A stretch of DNA of 64,000 bases from the NCBI GenBank assembly GCA_944326565.1, contig CALVEL010000006.1, positions 62,001 through 126,000 of the forward strand, written 5' to 3'. A program made the translations under genes and the position numbers. The notes beneath the pieces are model-generated. The model did no database searches, was not told the DNA's origin, and was given only the letters and a program-made list of their open reading frames with translations. Origin of the DNA: Candidatus Gastranaerophilales bacterium. Lineage in GTDB: Bacteria; Cyanobacteriota; Vampirovibrionia; Gastranaerophilales; Gastranaerophilaceae. Positions 48,662 to 57,013 of the stretch are shown here, one piece after another. Every line of letters begins with the position of its first letter. Within the stretch, counting starts at the first letter, position 1.

Positions 48662-49300
48662 CTAATAGCGATATAGTTTTACAGATGGAGCATAGTTAGC
48701 ATCTATTGAAATTTTTGAGCGCATGTTAGCTAATGCACTGTTGTACATGCTCAACCAGTATGAAAATTTTACATGCTGAGGGTTTGATTTTAGACGCATA
48801 CATGTCCCATAAACTAATATCGGCTCTGCAAAGACTTCAGGAATAAGCGATATATCATCTTCATTCTCAAAAAATGCTTTTTCCGTTCCATCAGGCTGTC
48901 TGACTGCATTTGATGTGTAATATATTACATTAATTTGTTTTTCTTCATCAAACTCAGGCAATAGCAGCATCTCATTAAATCTGCTGTAAGTTTGAGATGG
49001 CGCTTTCGACATTATAAAATCTTCCGGTCTTTCAAAGTATTTATATACATGCCCATCAATTACGATGGATGCAATTTTTCCATCAATAGTATTCTCTATT
49101 TCAGATGTATTTGCAGGCAGGTTAAGTGTTGCTTTTCTCAATTTAAAATTCCAATTGTCATAGCCGCATACTTCGGTATTTATTATATTTATTATATTTT
49201 TAATTTTTTTATGATCATTCTTTATTAGTTCAGCGAATGAATTTACCTGCTTATAACTGAGTTCGACAAGACATTTATTAACGATTTCAAAATAATTCAT
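48662..49300 (-). CDS. Head-tail adaptor (P22 gp4 / T7 tubular A-like)
   Basis: A 212-aa protein with the layout of phage head-completion adaptors: N-terminal helix MNYFEIVNKCLVELSY, a short NDNWNF-like motif (GYDNWNFKLR), beta strands, and a C-terminal helix with KFSYWLSMYNSALANMRSK. Its place between terminase and scaffold genes agrees. AAGGAG is 5 nt before the ATG. The name is by analogy. Confidence 0.65.
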   Translation of the reverse strand: MNYFEIVNKCLVELSYKQVNSFAELIKNDHKKIKNIINIINTEVCGYDNWNFKLRKATLNLPANTSEIENTIDGKIASIVIDGHVYKYFERPEDFIMSKAPSQTYSRFNEMLLLPEFDEEKQINVIYYTSNAVRQPDGTEKAFFENEDDISLIPEVFAEPILVYGTCMRLKSNPQHVKFSYWLSMYNSALANMRSKISIDANYAPSVKLYRY

Positions 49301-49316
49301 ATTTTCTCCTTGTTTT

Positions 49317-49364
49317 ATAAATCTCCTGGGCGGACGATTTGAGATTGACCGCCCGAAGATTTAT
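49317..49364. promoter_or_regulatory. Two-part hairpin before the adaptor gene
   Basis: An outer 8-bp stem ATAAATCT/AGATTTAT, a small internal loop, and an inner 6-bp GGGCGG/CCGCCC stem with a 15-nt loop. It lies just upstream of the adaptor ribosome site. No U tract, so it is more likely an RNA stability or translation element than a terminator. Confidence 0.6.
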
Positions 49365-49378
49365 ATAATTTGCCTAGA

Positions 49379-50068
49379 TTAACGAATCAATCCTTTGCGT
49401 AATTGTTCCATTATTGCTCGTTCATTTTTGGCAAATTCAGCACCGCTCATTTTGCCGATTTGCTCACGCGTAAATACCCTTGCATTTGCATCTGCAGAAT
49501 TAGAATTTTGAGCATTTGCTCTCAATTTTTGTTTTGCTGCTTCATTTTCGTCATTTAGTGATTTTGCATGAGCCTGTTTTTGCAAATATCCTTCGATTGC
49601 ACTCTGCTCAAGAGCTTCTATCATTTGTGATATTTGAGCAATTTCATCTTTGTCAACAACCGCATTTGAATTCTTCAAATAATCCAAGACCTGATTTCTA
49701 CCGTTTTGATTAAAGAAATTAGGATTTTCTTTCACGAAATCCTCAATTCCAGATGCAATTACCTTCTGAGAAGGAGCAGAGGCAGCTGCTTGTTGTTGTT
49801 TAACTATATATTCCTGCGCCTTATTAAGAACATAGTTCATCAAATGTTGTCCTTGTACCGGATTAATAATACCTGCCTTCATAAAATTATCAATTATACC
49901 TATATCTCTAATTGTTATTTGTCTGGCAGCATCCATATAATCCGTTGTATTCCCCGCAGAACCTCTTGCATTTGTAGCTATATTGACAGATCCGGGATAT
50001 ACAGAATTTATTGCTGATTGCTGAGGCACGGCAGCTGATGAAATTTGATTTGATGTATTATTATTCAT
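49379..50068 (-). CDS. Probable capsid scaffolding protein
   Basis: A 229-aa hydrophilic, largely helical protein with an Asn/Ser/Gln-rich start and a C-terminal block VFTREQIGKMSGAEFAKNER, a pattern typical of scaffold-type proteins (a 'FTREQI.KMS..EF.KN' end). It lies just after the coat gene in transcription order; in many phages scaffold precedes coat, so the order is reversed. An internal virion protein is an alternative. Confidence 0.6.
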   Translation of the reverse strand: MNNNTSNQISSAAVPQQSAINSVYPGSVNIATNARGSAGNTTDYMDAARQITIRDIGIIDNFMKAGIINPVQGQHLMNYVLNKAQEYIVKQQQAAASAPSQKVIASGIEDFVKENPNFFNQNGRNQVLDYLKNSNAVVDKDEIAQISQMIEALEQSAIEGYLQKQAHAKSLNDENEAAKQKLRANAQNSNSADANARVFTREQIGKMSGAEFAKNERAIMEQLRKGLIR

Positions 50069-50091
50069 TGATATCTCCTTATTTTTTTCGT

Positions 50092-50129
50092 AAAGTACCC
50101 TTTAACATAAATTTGTCTCAGGGTACTTT
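50092..50129. promoter_or_regulatory. 10-bp hairpin between coat and scaffold genes
   Basis: AAAGTACCCT/AGGGTACTTT with an 18-nt loop. It may be an attenuator or RNA processing site that sets the coat-to-downstream ratio. Forward-strand T-rich sequence follows, but no gene runs that way. Confidence 0.6.
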
Positions 50130-50153
50130 TATTAAGTTTGAGAAATTAGCAAA

Positions 50154-51014
50154 TTATGCTGCTGCACTCGGATCTTTAACTACCATTTTTGCTAAAGCTT
50201 TCGGTTGAACAGTTTTTGCACCATATAAGTACAAGCCCCTTACAAGATCTGAGAAGCTGTCTTTATCTCTCAAACTTTCAATTTTGGCCAACTGTGATGC
50301 AAAAGTAATAGCATCATTTGTTCCAGCTAGAATATAATATTTATTTGAAACTGCTGTAAGATTTGTACTTACTAGAACATCCATACCTGCAATTCTGCCT
50401 ATTGCACCCTCTCTAAGAGTTTCATCTGCAACATTGTTAGCTCCGATAAACTCTGTACTTTGAAGTAAATAAGATTCCACAAGCGGGTTAATAACAACCC
50501 AAGGACGTTTTCCGGCTTTTACAGCATTTGAGTCTTTAAGTTTCATTGCCAAGTTTACAAATTGTTCATATATTGTAGATTTACTTAACGATATGGGTGC
50601 TGAATCTGAGCCGACAATATTAGTTGACTCTACATTTGCATGCATTGAAAGTAAGTATGAATCTTGGACTTCTTCAATCGCATTTTTAGCGTTTGTCAAA
50701 TGAGCTTCCATAATATCAGCGTTTGACTGCACTTGTGCTACATCATTAATTTTAAATGCAAAGAATTTCTTTTGATCAATTATCAAGTCTGATGAAGTTG
50801 GAGCTAATTCATCATAAGTTATTGCACTATCACCCAAAGTTTCAATTGTCACAGGAGCAGGGGTTATAATTTTTACCTTATCGCCCTGATTTTTAATTTC
50901 TCCTTCATAATTTCTATTTACACATTGGAGCATTACACAATCTTTTTCTAACATTGTGTTCAGTTTTGCACTCCAAATTTCAGGGATAAATGCAGAATAA
51001 GAATTTTCAGCCAT
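50154..51014 (-). CDS. Major capsid protein
   Basis: A 286-aa coat protein of HK97-like fold type: starts MAENSYSAFIPEIWSAKLNT, has an N-terminal arm, DKVKIITPAPVTIE and the E-loop-like TYDELAPTSSDL, then RPWVVINPLVESYLLQSTEF and GAIGRIAGMDVLVSTNL in the body, the P22/coat-family pattern. I choose the internal ATG (MAENSY) because AAGGA lies about 9 nt upstream, not the earlier ATG that precedes it. Confidence 0.82.
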   Translation of the reverse strand: MAENSYSAFIPEIWSAKLNTMLEKDCVMLQCVNRNYEGEIKNQGDKVKIITPAPVTIETLGDSAITYDELAPTSSDLIIDQKKFFAFKINDVAQVQSNADIMEAHLTNAKNAIEEVQDSYLLSMHANVESTNIVGSDSAPISLSKSTIYEQFVNLAMKLKDSNAVKAGKRPWVVINPLVESYLLQSTEFIGANNVADETLREGAIGRIAGMDVLVSTNLTAVSNKYYILAGTNDAITFASQLAKIESLRDKDSFSDLVRGLYLYGAKTVQPKALAKMVVKDPSAAA

Positions 51015-51071
51015 TTTCAAATTTCCTTTCATGTTTTTTTAACTAAATACACATATAAATAATGAACGGTG

Positions 51072-52592
51072 CTAATCGTCATTGTAAATTTCTCTAAATT
51101 GAAGTCCTATAATTACAACATCTTCATTAATTTCACTTCCTTCTACACATAGTTGGATTGAATAATTCGCCTCTGATATTTCTGCTTTTTCCAAAACATC
51201 TTTATTTGCAGGCCATACAGGAATATCCGCATCATCTGGGGTCCAATGGCAAGGCAGGTCATCTAAAGTCGAATCATCTGCCCAAATTAAATGTTCATAA
51301 TGAATTGAATAAATTTTTTCAGGATCATCTGCAAACTGACTATCGTAATCTTTGTATACAGTAAAATCAAAATTATTATCACTTGCATCATCCAAAATAA
51401 AATAGAATTCATCAATAATTTTTCTGTGAAAAGACGAATCTATTGCCAAAAATGGGGATTTCCACATAAATTTTATAGGCTCTCCGTTAAAAGTTGACCC
51501 TTGATCCTCTTTATAAATTTTTCCGCTATTATCACCTGTAATGACATAATCATTAAACATGCCTGCAGCAGTTATATTTTGCGGAATTACACGCTTGTAC
51601 CACGCCTTATTTATACAATCATTTATCCATACTATATGATAATAATCACTTGCTACATAAGGAATGAAATACCACATTTGATTTCTATTTTCATAATATA
51701 AACAGATAGTTTCAGATAAATTACTTTTATTAAAACTGTCAAATTCTGGTCTTATATTGTTAGATATCTCAGATCCTAATTGAATTTGATTTAATTCCCC
51801 AACTTGCTCAAGAGCATAAATACCAGATGATAGAAAATATTGTTTATTTTCTACATTTACAATACTTCTTGGTGCAACTGTTCCTTTATCCGCAAAAGGA
51901 ACTATTGCAAAATCATCAGAACTTGTACCTGTTAGAAGATATACCTTATTTCTTTTATAAATTGCAAGATAATCTTTATAAGCTTTAAGACCAGTAATTT
52001 CATCTGTATCAGTATGGAAATCACTTATATATCCAGCATCGCCTTCAGTTGTAAAGTCATCATAAGTACCTAATGCAGAATAATAAATTGTTGATTTACT
52101 TGCTACCCAAATACGACTTCTATAGACAGTCAAAACACTTCCTGTCACTGGAAGTTCTGAACCGTCTTTCAAATTACAATCAACAATTTCATATCCGCTA
52201 TTGTTTTTTATGTAAAATAGTCCGTCACTTTCTGTAATAACTAATACCCCATTCAAAAACGATGCAAAGTGCGGTTTTTTACCTTCCAAAGTTTTGGTAA
52301 GGACAGTAAATTGTTGTGTTTGCGGATTATATACATAAATTTTTCCTGATTCTGTTGTAATAATAAGTTTTCTATCATCCTTATTACACATTTCAAATAA
52401 GCCGGTAATTTCATCAGCTTCAGGAAGCTCACACAATATAACATTACCTGCTTGTTTTTTTATACCGCGATTTTTATATATTTCTATATTTTGACTATCA
52501 GACCAATACATTTTCTTTGTATTTAAGCCTAATTCAGTTTTGGTTAAAGCCTGATTGATACCACCAGACAAATTGTAGTAAGCTGTTTCCAT
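51072..52592 (-). CDS. Tail hub / DNA-stabilisation-like protein (P22 gp10-like)
   Basis: A 506-aa beta-rich protein from METAYYNLSGGINQALTKT. Repeated strands such as LIITTESGKIYVYNPQTQ, RIWVASKSTIYYSAL and YLAIYKRNKVYLLTG look like beta-propeller blades, as in P22-type tail hub (packaged-DNA stabilisation) proteins. The start has AGAGG 7 nt upstream; the longer frame overlaps the amidase gene and lacks support. A tail needle or tailspike is not seen next to it. Confidence 0.68.
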   Translation of the reverse strand: METAYYNLSGGINQALTKTELGLNTKKMYWSDSQNIEIYKNRGIKKQAGNVILCELPEADEITGLFEMCNKDDRKLIITTESGKIYVYNPQTQQFTVLTKTLEGKKPHFASFLNGVLVITESDGLFYIKNNSGYEIVDCNLKDGSELPVTGSVLTVYRSRIWVASKSTIYYSALGTYDDFTTEGDAGYISDFHTDTDEITGLKAYKDYLAIYKRNKVYLLTGTSSDDFAIVPFADKGTVAPRSIVNVENKQYFLSSGIYALEQVGELNQIQLGSEISNNIRPEFDSFNKSNLSETICLYYENRNQMWYFIPYVASDYYHIVWINDCINKAWYKRVIPQNITAAGMFNDYVITGDNSGKIYKEDQGSTFNGEPIKFMWKSPFLAIDSSFHRKIIDEFYFILDDASDNNFDFTVYKDYDSQFADDPEKIYSIHYEHLIWADDSTLDDLPCHWTPDDADIPVWPANKDVLEKAEISEANYSIQLCVEGSEINEDVVIIGLQFREIYNDD

Positions 52593-52594
52593 AA

Positions 52595-53092
52595 TTAAAC
52601 CTCTTTCGCTTTTGACATATACCATTTAATTTTTGATCTGATAAAACTCCCAGCCTCGTTTTTATCAACCCAAGGATAAGGCGGTATATATGTAACATCT
52701 ATTTTTCCGGCACTAGAAGTATTTGGATTTTTAATTCCAAATTCATAATGAGTCATCACATTTGACGGACTGATGTCAATTCCGTATTTTAGTGCTAATT
52801 CTGCACATAATTTCATTGCAGATTCAAACTCATTTTGCGTAATAAGATATTCCCCACAATTAGTTTTATTTCTAAAATCTTTCATTCCGCACATTGCAAC
52901 ACCTATAGAAGCAGTATTACCTCCACCTGTATGTGCTGCATACAAACCACTTTTACAATTCAAGTTCGCTTCAGGAGAAAACTTACCTTTATAAATTTTT
53001 CCATCTTTATCTACCAAAAAATGGTAATAGTTTTTCTCTACCGCATTTGGATAATACCCTCCTGCGGTCCAATGAATAATAATTCTTTTCAT
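52595..53092 (-). CDS. N-acetylmuramoyl-L-alanine amidase (endolysin type)
   Basis: A 165-aa Amidase_2 (T7 lysozyme-like) zinc enzyme that cuts the bond between MurNAc and L-alanine. Zinc ligand candidates are His7 (IIIHWTAGG), the His in VMTHYEFG and the Asp of GKIDVTYIPPYPW. No signal peptide and no extra cell-wall-binding domain. In the module it is the probable lysin. Confidence 0.87.
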   Translation of the reverse strand: MKRIIIHWTAGGYYPNAVEKNYYHFLVDKDGKIYKGKFSPEANLNCKSGLYAAHTGGGNTASIGVAMCGMKDFRNKTNCGEYLITQNEFESAMKLCAELALKYGIDISPSNVMTHYEFGIKNPNTSSAGKIDVTYIPPYPWVDKNEAGSFIRSKIKWYMSKAKEV

Positions 53093-53112
53093 AGCGTACC
53101 TTATTTTTATAA

Positions 53113-53316
53113 CTAAATTTCCAATAACTTCGGATTATTTATGAAAAATAATACTGCTGCATTGACTCTGTTTTTTGCATCAAGTTTAAGGATAATCCGC
53201 ATCATATGAGTTTGTACCGTACGTTCGGAAATTTTCAATTTGACACCAATTTCCTTATCTGAATAACCCTTTGCAACCAAAGTCAAAACTCTCAATTCCT
53301 TTGGAGATAATCTCAT
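53113..53316 (-). CDS. Stand-alone LuxR/GerE-type DNA-binding protein
   Basis: A 67-aa protein made only of a LuxR-type helix-turn-helix: LSPKELRVLTLVAKGYSDKE, IGVKLKISERTVQTHMMRI and NRVNAAVLFF. It has no receiver or sensor domain. As the first gene of the phage module, 20 nt before the amidase gene, it may control late expression. Confidence 0.82.
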   Translation of the reverse strand: MRLSPKELRVLTLVAKGYSDKEIGVKLKISERTVQTHMMRIILKLDAKNRVNAAVLFFINNPKLLEI

Positions 53317-53409
53317 TCTCTTAATTCCTTGTTGTTAAAAGGTTATTTTGTTTATTATCTTTAAATCTTAGCTTACACAAAACTTCTCAAATTAATAATA
53401 TTTCTTTTG

Positions 53410-53512
53410 AAAAAAAATGGGAGGATTTGAACTCCTCCCGCAAGAGTAAGATAATTTAAGAATATTTCCGTTTTTAATAAACGGATTTTCTGTGTATCTT
53501 AGAGTTGGAGTT
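53410..53512 (-). promoter_or_regulatory. Structured leader with terminator and possible anti-terminator
   Basis: Read on the reverse strand: AACTCC, then TAAGATA...TATCTTA enclosing TCCGTTT/AAACGGA, then GGGAGGA-GTTCAAA-TCCTCCC followed by TTTTTTTT. The first AACTCC is complementary to GGAGTT inside the terminator's 5' arm, so it could form a competing structure. It lies between the zinc-ribbon gene and the LuxR-type gene. Confidence 0.6.
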
Positions 53513-53537
53513 AAATTGTTAAAACCTTTATTTGTAA

Positions 53538-53936
53538 CTACCGTTCAAGAATAATTTTATCATCTTGCCGCAAGCATTTACTTTCATATTTTCCTATTTT
53601 CAATGTGCTCAAATTTGAGGAACAAAAAGCTTTACGCCCGTATTCTGAATACCCCAAATCTTTTTTATTTACCTGTGAAATATACAAAGGCAAACTATCT
53701 TGTTCATACAAAATTAGTCGTTTAAGTTTTTCAAAAAAATCTTCAGCTTTTTGGTTTGTTTTTCTGATTACCGAAATTTTATTATCCAAACTTCTTCTTG
53801 TAAGTTGTATAACTTTGCATCCACAGACAGGACATTCATCCAAGCAGTCCATCCGACATTCACTAAAATTGTCATCAGGCTTAATAAAATACGTCCTTGT
53901 CCTGCGCAAACCGCCACAACAATGAATATATCCCAT
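53538..53936 (-). CDS. Cysteine-rich zinc-ribbon-like protein
   Basis: A 132-aa protein with HCCGGLRRTR near the start and CRMDCLDECPVCGC (residues about 27-40), spacing suited to zinc binding, followed by a helical and beta region. I use the ATG with GGAG 5 nt upstream (MGYIHCC); 4 extra codons upstream are not supported. Function unknown. Placement before the phage module suggests that it belongs to it. Confidence 0.65.
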   Translation of the reverse strand: MGYIHCCGGLRRTRTYFIKPDDNFSECRMDCLDECPVCGCKVIQLTRRSLDNKISVIRKTNQKAEDFFEKLKRLILYEQDSLPLYISQVNKKDLGYSEYGRKAFCSSNLSTLKIGKYESKCLRQDDKIILER

Positions 53937-54165
53937 TATTTCTCCCATTACGGCTGATAAATAACTTCCCTTCTGATTTCTGTATCAACCTTGTCTACAT
54001 TTTGAGTATAAACGATTCTCAAAATTATAAAAGTCCGCAATTACACGTAAGTAAAATCTCGTACGTAAAAATACGGACAAAAACTTTCTAAAAACAAAAA
54101 ATAAATGCCTTTTCAAATACTTTTAAAAAGACATCTATTTTAAAGTGTTAAAAATTTCTAATAAA

Positions 54166-54969
54166 CTAACCATGACCTAAAACTATTAATCCGGCCCAAA
54201 TAAACAGCATACCTGTAACTATTCCAACCATAGATAGGTGCCAATTTCCATACTCTCTTGAAAGTGGAAGCAAAGTATCAAAAGAGAGATAAATCATAAT
54301 TCCTGCAACAGCAGCTAATAAAATACCAACAAGCACCTGAGGTAAAAACAAAGAAAACAACACCATACCAATCAAAGCCCCCACCGGCTCAGTCATACCA
54401 GATAAAGCTGCATATAACATTGCATAACGCTTTTTACCAGTTACATGATAAATCGGTAAAGCAACAGCAATACCCTCAGGTATATTGTGTATAGCAATAG
54501 CTAGTCCGACAGTAATCCCTAAAGTTAAATTTTGAGTAGTAGTCAAAAAAGTTGCCATACCTTCTGGAAAGTTATGCACACAAATGGCAATAGCAGTCAA
54601 AAGCCCTGCTCTTTTAATTTTATGACGATGATTACAAGGCGCCTCAGGATCAGCAAGCTCATCAGGGTCAACGTGATCAGGTAAAAAATAGTCAATAAGA
54701 ATTGCAACAACAATCCCTATAATAAATCCCATAAATACCATCCACTCATGCATATTAGGATAATTTACAGATAACATCTCAGATGCCTCAGGTATAATAT
54801 CGGTAAACGATAAAAATATCATTACCCCGGCTGAAAAACCAAGTCCGACAGAAAGTACTCGAAGATTATCTTTTTTTACAATAAAAGCAATCCCGCCACC
54901 AATTGCAGTCGTAAGTCCTGCAAACAAAGTCATTAACATCGCGGGTACAAAATTTTGCGGTAAATTCAT
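54166..54969 (-). CDS. zupT: ZIP-family zinc/metal transporter
   Basis: A 267-aa eight-helix transporter of the ZupT (ZIP) type. The metal-site helices carry HNFPEG and HNIPEG, separated by a normal distance; a His/Asp-rich loop (DHVDPDELADPEAPCNHRHK) lies before them. It imports zinc, iron or other divalent metals. GGAGAAGGAAT precedes the ATG. Confidence 0.94.
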   Translation of the reverse strand: MNLPQNFVPAMLMTLFAGLTTAIGGGIAFIVKKDNLRVLSVGLGFSAGVMIFLSFTDIIPEASEMLSVNYPNMHEWMVFMGFIIGIVVAILIDYFLPDHVDPDELADPEAPCNHRHKIKRAGLLTAIAICVHNFPEGMATFLTTTQNLTLGITVGLAIAIHNIPEGIAVALPIYHVTGKKRYAMLYAALSGMTEPVGALIGMVLFSLFLPQVLVGILLAAVAGIMIYLSFDTLLPLSREYGNWHLSMVGIVTGMLFIWAGLIVLGHG

Positions 54970-55027
54970 AATTCCTTCTCCGCAAATATTCTATCACAAA
55001 GTTGAAAAATGTATATAAATAAAAAAA

Positions 55028-55231
55028 CTAATCAGGTACTTCTTCTAATATATCTTTTACACTACAATTCAAAAATTTCGCTATTTTCTCTAATGTACTC
55101 AACTTCATATCAACATGTTCGCCTTTGGTAAGCTTTGTTATCGTTGCCGGACTAATACCAGTACATTCTGAAATTTCTTTTCTTGTATATTTCCGCATCC
55201 AACGGACTCTATAAATATTAACAATAACCAT
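55028..55231 (-). CDS. Small XRE-family regulator
   Basis: A 67-aa helix-turn-helix protein: RKEISECTGISPATITKLTK is the HTH and LSTLEKIAKFLNCSVKDILE the closing helices. I choose MVIVNIYRVRW because TATACT lies exactly 6 nt before its ATG, the same leaderless-type spacing as three other genes here; the frame is open 12 codons further upstream. It is divergent from the next gene and may control it. Confidence 0.75.
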   Translation of the reverse strand: MVIVNIYRVRWMRKYTRKEISECTGISPATITKLTKGEHVDMKLSTLEKIAKFLNCSVKDILEEVPD

Positions 55232-55274
55232 ACTCACAGTATAATTTGTGTACTTTATAGTTTCCATTAAAGAT

Positions 55275-55303
55275 TTGACATTATCTTATAAAGATACTAT
55301 ACT
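55275..55303 (+). promoter_or_regulatory. Sigma70-type promoter
   Basis: TTGACA-17 nt-TATACT, close to consensus, about 40 nt before the next forward ATG. The spacer holds ATCTTATAAAGAT, a short palindrome that could be an operator for the divergent XRE regulator. Confidence 0.75.
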
Positions 55304-55343
55304 ATATTTATAGTAACATTTGTTTACACTTTTAGGAATTTTA

Positions 55344-55589
55344 ATGACACATCAAAACTCTCAATTTGGAAGATATGACGACTTGATAGCAGAACTTGAA
55401 TATAAACTGCAAGATATACTCTCGCACATAAAATTAATCTCTAATACAACTGCAATAGCAAAAGACTTTGAAATTACGCCTCAAAATATCAACTCTCTCG
55501 CATTAACATTACATGATAAAACTATTAATGCTATTTTTATAACTGAAAAATTGAAAATTATATTTGAAAATAAAGACAAAAAACTTTAG
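55344..55589 (+). CDS. Small helical protein, unknown
   Basis: An 81-aa protein, MTHQNSQFGRYDDLIAELEY, continuing as helices (LQDILSHIKLI, LALTLHDKTINAIF) to a basic end. AGGA is 6 nt before this ATG; an upstream ATG is not favoured. No family recognised. It is driven by the consensus promoter opposite the XRE gene and overlaps the fliI-type gene by 4 bp at the 3' end. Confidence 0.55.
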   Translation: MTHQNSQFGRYDDLIAELEYKLQDILSHIKLISNTTAIAKDFEITPQNINSLALTLHDKTINAIFITEKLKIIFENKDKKL

Positions 55590-56932
55590 ATTTCGACATC
55601 TTTCATCATATCAACCAAAGTAGCTACCGTTGTATCCATACTTACGATATCAGTTGTACGCTGTTGTAAGAACGCATTAATTCTTGGCATCAATTCAATA
55701 GCAACATCTAATTTCGGGTTAGTTCCAGGCTGATACATACCTACATCAATTAAATCTTTATTTTCGCGATACAAAGCCATAATTGCACGCATTTTACCTG
55801 CTGCAGCTTTATGCTCTGGAGTTGCAATAGAGGACATCAACCTCGAAATACTGCCTAAAACATCAATTGCAGGATAATGATTCATTTCTGCAACCTTACG
55901 TGATAAAAATATGTGCCCATCAACGATACCACGCACAATATCGACAATCGGATCTGAAATATCATCACCTTCCATCAATACTGTATACAAAGCGGTGATA
56001 GACCCTTTAGGACTGTTACCCGCGCGCTCGAGGACTTTTTGAAGCCAAGAAAAAATTGAAGGCGGATAACCTTTCATAGTAGGAGGCTCTCCAATTGAAA
56101 GCCCAACTTCACGACCAGCCATTGCACAACGCGTGACAGTATCTGTCATTAAAAAGACTTTTTTCCCTTGGTCTCTAAAATATTCACATACAGCAGTCGC
56201 AGCCTGAAGTGCTTTTTGACGAATCAAAGGCGGCTGATCACCTGTAGAACAAACTAAAACAGATTTTTTCATACCTTCTTCACCAAGTGCATCTTCAACA
56301 AATTCTTTTACTTCACGACCACGTTCTCCGATTAATGCAACTACGTTTACATCTGCATCTGAATTTCTAGCAATCATACCAAGTAAAGTACTTTTACCGA
56401 CACCTGATCCTGCAAAAAGTCCGAGACGCTGCCCGCAACCCATTGTCATACAGCTGTCTATCGCTCTTACACCAGTTGAAAAAATCTCAGTGATAATAGG
56501 ACGTTCAAAAGGGCCTGGCGGAGGACCTTCGATAGGTCGCCATGTAGCGCCTGTCGTATCAAGAGGTTTCCCGTCAATAGGTTCTCCCATCGGGTTTATC
56601 AAACGCCCTAATAGAAAATCACCAACTGGTATTATAATTGGTTTTCCCATTGACGTCACAAGACTTCCTTGTCCGATTCCGTTTCCATCTAAAAGCAAGA
56701 GCAATTGAGCAGCTTCACCTTTAAAAGCAACTACTTCAGCCGGTTTTTTTTCTCCCGTATCAGTTTCTATATAGCATAAATCTCCGATTTTAAGTCCGGG
56801 AAGCTTTACTTCTACAGTAAGACCTAAAAGCTTAGACACTGTACCTTTAAACTGGTATAGGTTCGTTTCGTTTAGTTTATTTTTAACTCTGTTTTTTAAA
56901 TCAGCAAGCCTGCTGTCATCCAAATTTTGCAT
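55586..56932 (-). CDS. fliI: Flagellar/type III secretion export ATPase (FliI/SctN type)
   Basis: A 448-aa F1-like hexameric ATPase. Walker A GSGVGKST is at residues 175-182; GREVGLSIGEPPTMKGYPPS, LYTVLMEGDDISDPIVD and GHIFLSRKVAE are diagnostic of FliI/SctN and not of F1-beta. An N-terminal 25-residue helical stretch is in place for FliH/SctL contact. No fliH, fliJ or other export gene is adjacent. The ATG has no visible Shine-Dalgarno. Which export apparatus it serves cannot be told here. Confidence 0.92.
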   Translation of the reverse strand: MQNLDDSRLADLKNRVKNKLNETNLYQFKGTVSKLLGLTVEVKLPGLKIGDLCYIETDTGEKKPAEVVAFKGEAAQLLLLLDGNGIGQGSLVTSMGKPIIIPVGDFLLGRLINPMGEPIDGKPLDTTGATWRPIEGPPPGPFERPIITEIFSTGVRAIDSCMTMGCGQRLGLFAGSGVGKSTLLGMIARNSDADVNVVALIGERGREVKEFVEDALGEEGMKKSVLVCSTGDQPPLIRQKALQAATAVCEYFRDQGKKVFLMTDTVTRCAMAGREVGLSIGEPPTMKGYPPSIFSWLQKVLERAGNSPKGSITALYTVLMEGDDISDPIVDIVRGIVDGHIFLSRKVAEMNHYPAIDVLGSISRLMSSIATPEHKAAAGKMRAIMALYRENKDLIDVGMYQPGTNPKLDVAIELMPRINAFLQQRTTDIVSMDTTVATLVDMMKDVEI

Positions 56933-57013
56933 AATATAATTATAATTATTTTTTCTCGAAAAAACAATTTTTTTACATAATATTTGTTATTACTAAATAA
57001 AATATTAACTTGA

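Noticed and set aside
53419-53439. Looks like a tRNA T-arm (GTTCAAATC loop) on the reverse strand
   Set aside because: The best pairing is a 7-bp hairpin with loop GTTCAAA and eight U after it; no acceptor, D or anticodon arms fit, so it is a terminator.
42830-54165. Attachment sites flanking the phage module
   Set aside because: I compared both flanks by eye and saw no shared direct repeat beyond AT-rich chance matches.
55586-56932. F1 ATP synthase beta subunit
   Set aside because: The GYPPS and DISDPIVDIVRG regions are those of FliI/SctN export ATPases, and no atp genes are near.
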